Positions 6,617 through 7,314 of a stretch of 7,314 nt of DNA are shown here, one piece after another. The position numbers and the translations under genes were made by a program. How positions within the stretch are numbered: position 1 is the first letter of the stretch; each line of letters opens with the position of its first letter. Under the pieces are notes generated by a model, which was given only the letters and a program-made list of their open reading frames with translations, was not told the origin of the DNA and ran no database searches. The stretch is from an uncultured Sphingomonadales bacterium (GTDB taxonomy: Bacteria > Pseudomonadota > Alphaproteobacteria > Sphingomonadales > Sphingomonadaceae): assembly GCA_903958285.1 (NCBI GenBank), contig CAJBSR010000128.1, positions 1 through 7,314 on the forward strand. Reading direction: 5' to 3'.

Positions 6617-7099
6617 TTAGATCTGCTCTAGCATATAATCCGCTGAACTGACACGAAATTCGCCGGGGGCTTCGACAAACAGCTGCTCGACCGTGCCGTC
6701 ATTGACGATCATGGCAAAGCGCTGACCGCGCGTGCCCATGCCGAACTTGGAGCCGTCCATCTCAAGGCCAACGGCCTTCGCGAAATCACCATTGCCGTCT
6801 GCAAGCATGGTGACCGCATCGTCGCTGCCGGCAGACTTGCCCCAAGCGCCCATCACGAAGGCGTCGTTGACGGCGGTGCAGGCGATTTCGTCAATGCCCT
6901 TGGCCTTCAACGCGGCAGCCTTTTCCACAAAGCCGGGAAGATGCTTGGCCGAGCAGGTCGGGGTGAAGGCACCGGGGACGGAGAACAGCGCAACGCGCTT
7001 ACCGGCGAACAGCGCATCGGAAGAGAGCGGCTGCGGGCCTTCTGCGGTCGGCTTTACGAAGTTGACGTTTGGAACCTTGTCTCCAACTGCAATCGTCAT
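6617..7099 (-). CDS. Peroxiredoxin, Prx5/type II (redoxin domain)
   Basis: A 160-aa cytoplasmic thiol peroxidase that reduces hydrogen peroxide and organic hydroperoxides. The peroxidatic site PGAFTPTCSAKHLPGF has Pro42, Thr46 and Cys49, the PxxxTxxC signature. A second cysteine, Cys74 in IDEIACTAVNDAFVM, lies 25 residues on, the spacing seen in plant-type PrxII, where it acts as resolving cysteine. Downstream, GLEMDGSKFGMGTRGQRFAMIV carries the conserved family Arg in the RGQRFA strand. Electrons in this class usually come from glutaredoxin/glutathione or thioredoxin; no reductant domain is fused. The start is ATG 7099 because AGAGGA (7112-7107) lies 7 nt before it. A TTG two codons upstream (7105) would be only 1 nt from that site. 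The gene is followed by a strong terminator and preceded by an 84-bp gap with its own possible promoter, so it is probably a single-gene unit. Confidence 0.95.
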   Translation of the reverse strand: MTIAVGDKVPNVNFVKPTAEGPQPLSSDALFAGKRVALFSVPGAFTPTCSAKHLPGFVEKAAALKAKGIDEIACTAVNDAFVMGAWGKSAGSDDAVTMLADGNGDFAKAVGLEMDGSKFGMGTRGQRFAMIVNDGTVEQLFVEAPGEFRVSSADYMLEQI

Positions 7100-7128
7100 G
7101 GTCAATTCCTCTCAAATGGGGTCTGCCG

Positions 7129-7156
7129 CCTATATCAGCGCCCTTCGAGTCTGCAA
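7129..7156 (-). promoter_or_regulatory. Possible peroxiredoxin promoter
   Basis: On the - strand, TTGCAG (7156-7151), 16 nt, and TATAGG (7134-7129) form a sigma70-like pair whose -10 ends 29 nt before the ATG at 7099. That leaves room for a short leader containing the AGAGGA ribosome site. The -35 matches the consensus at only three of six bases. No clear OxyR-type site was recognised. Confidence 0.35.
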
Positions 7157-7183
7157 TATGACATTCGGAATGAAACGGTCTGA

Positions 7184-7314
7184 TTAGGCGCACCAGCCGT
7201 CGCGGCGGCCGCCTGCATAAGTTCGGGCCAACCCTTCGGACACCAGCACCCCGCCAAGCGACTGGCCGTCGCGCATAACGATGCGCAGCTTGCGTCCATA
7301 GCGGTCGGTGTCGC
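7184..7314 (-). CDS. Staphylococcal nuclease (thermonuclease) family protein, C-terminal fragment
   Basis: The last 42 codons plus a TAA stop (7184-7186) of a gene that enters from the right edge; the start is outside the window. The peptide includes DTDRYGRKLRIVMRDGQSLG and VLVSEGLARTYAGG, then ends GRRDGWCA. DRYGRxL followed by a hydrophobic strand and a LVxxGLAxxY helix is the C-terminal part of the SNase fold. The Arg of YGR (7292-7294) corresponds to catalytic Arg87 of the staphylococcal enzyme. The GGRR-GWC ending is common in proteobacterial thermonuclease-like proteins. These are often calcium-dependent nucleases carrying a signal peptide or membrane anchor, but neither the other catalytic residues nor the N-terminus can be seen here. 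The gene ends 84 bp before the peroxiredoxin start on the same strand. Confidence 0.82.
   Translation of the reverse strand, partial: DTDRYGRKLRIVMRDGQSLGGVLVSEGLARTYAGGRRDGWCA

Noticed and set aside
1..7314. CRISPR array, tRNA/rRNA gene, insertion sequence, toxin-antitoxin pair, phage or defence system
   Set aside because: No direct-repeat array, cloverleaf-like sequence, transposase motif or defence-family protein was found; nearly all bases are accounted for by ordinary metabolic genes.

Overview
The window reads as ordinary chromosomal DNA from a GC-rich alphaproteobacterium, most likely a sphingomonad (Sphingopyxis, Sphingomonas or a relative). The reasons are high third-position GC, the protein families present, and a 56-bp palindromic intergenic element of a type I remember as abundant in sphingomonad genomes. 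The genus assignment is an inference; no database search was possible.

Left half, + strand: the 3' part of asd (aspartate-semialdehyde dehydrogenase, cut by the left edge) is followed by a DsbA-fold 2-hydroxychromene-2-carboxylate isomerase/kappa-GST-like protein, an alpha/beta hydrolase with a complete Ser-Asp-His triad, and a secreted M2 peptidyl-dipeptidase. This last enzyme is a bacterial homologue of angiotensin-converting enzyme (ACE), with every key ACE catalytic residue I checked in place. The palindromic repeat lies between the isomerase and hydrolase genes, 16 bp before the hydrolase start codon, and creates a misleading in-frame GTG upstream of it.

Right half, - strand: a terminator hairpin at about 4146-4167 separates the convergent halves. 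Reading right to left on the - strand come the C-terminal end of a staphylococcal-nuclease-like (thermonuclease) protein, cut by the right edge; an atypical 2-Cys peroxiredoxin of the Prx5/PrxII type; a strong 11-bp terminator followed by six T's; AMP nucleosidase (amn); and a classical SDR oxidoreductase 60 bp downstream of amn that may be co-transcribed with it.

The genes do not form one obvious pathway. They cover lysine/threonine/methionine precursor synthesis, glutathione-linked isomerisation, periplasmic peptide processing, purine salvage, peroxide removal and an unassigned dehydrogenase. I see no mobile element, CRISPR array, RNA gene or defence system. The points most worth a second look are the palindromic repeat in the hydrolase leader, the full ACE active site, and a possible leaderless promoter for amn.
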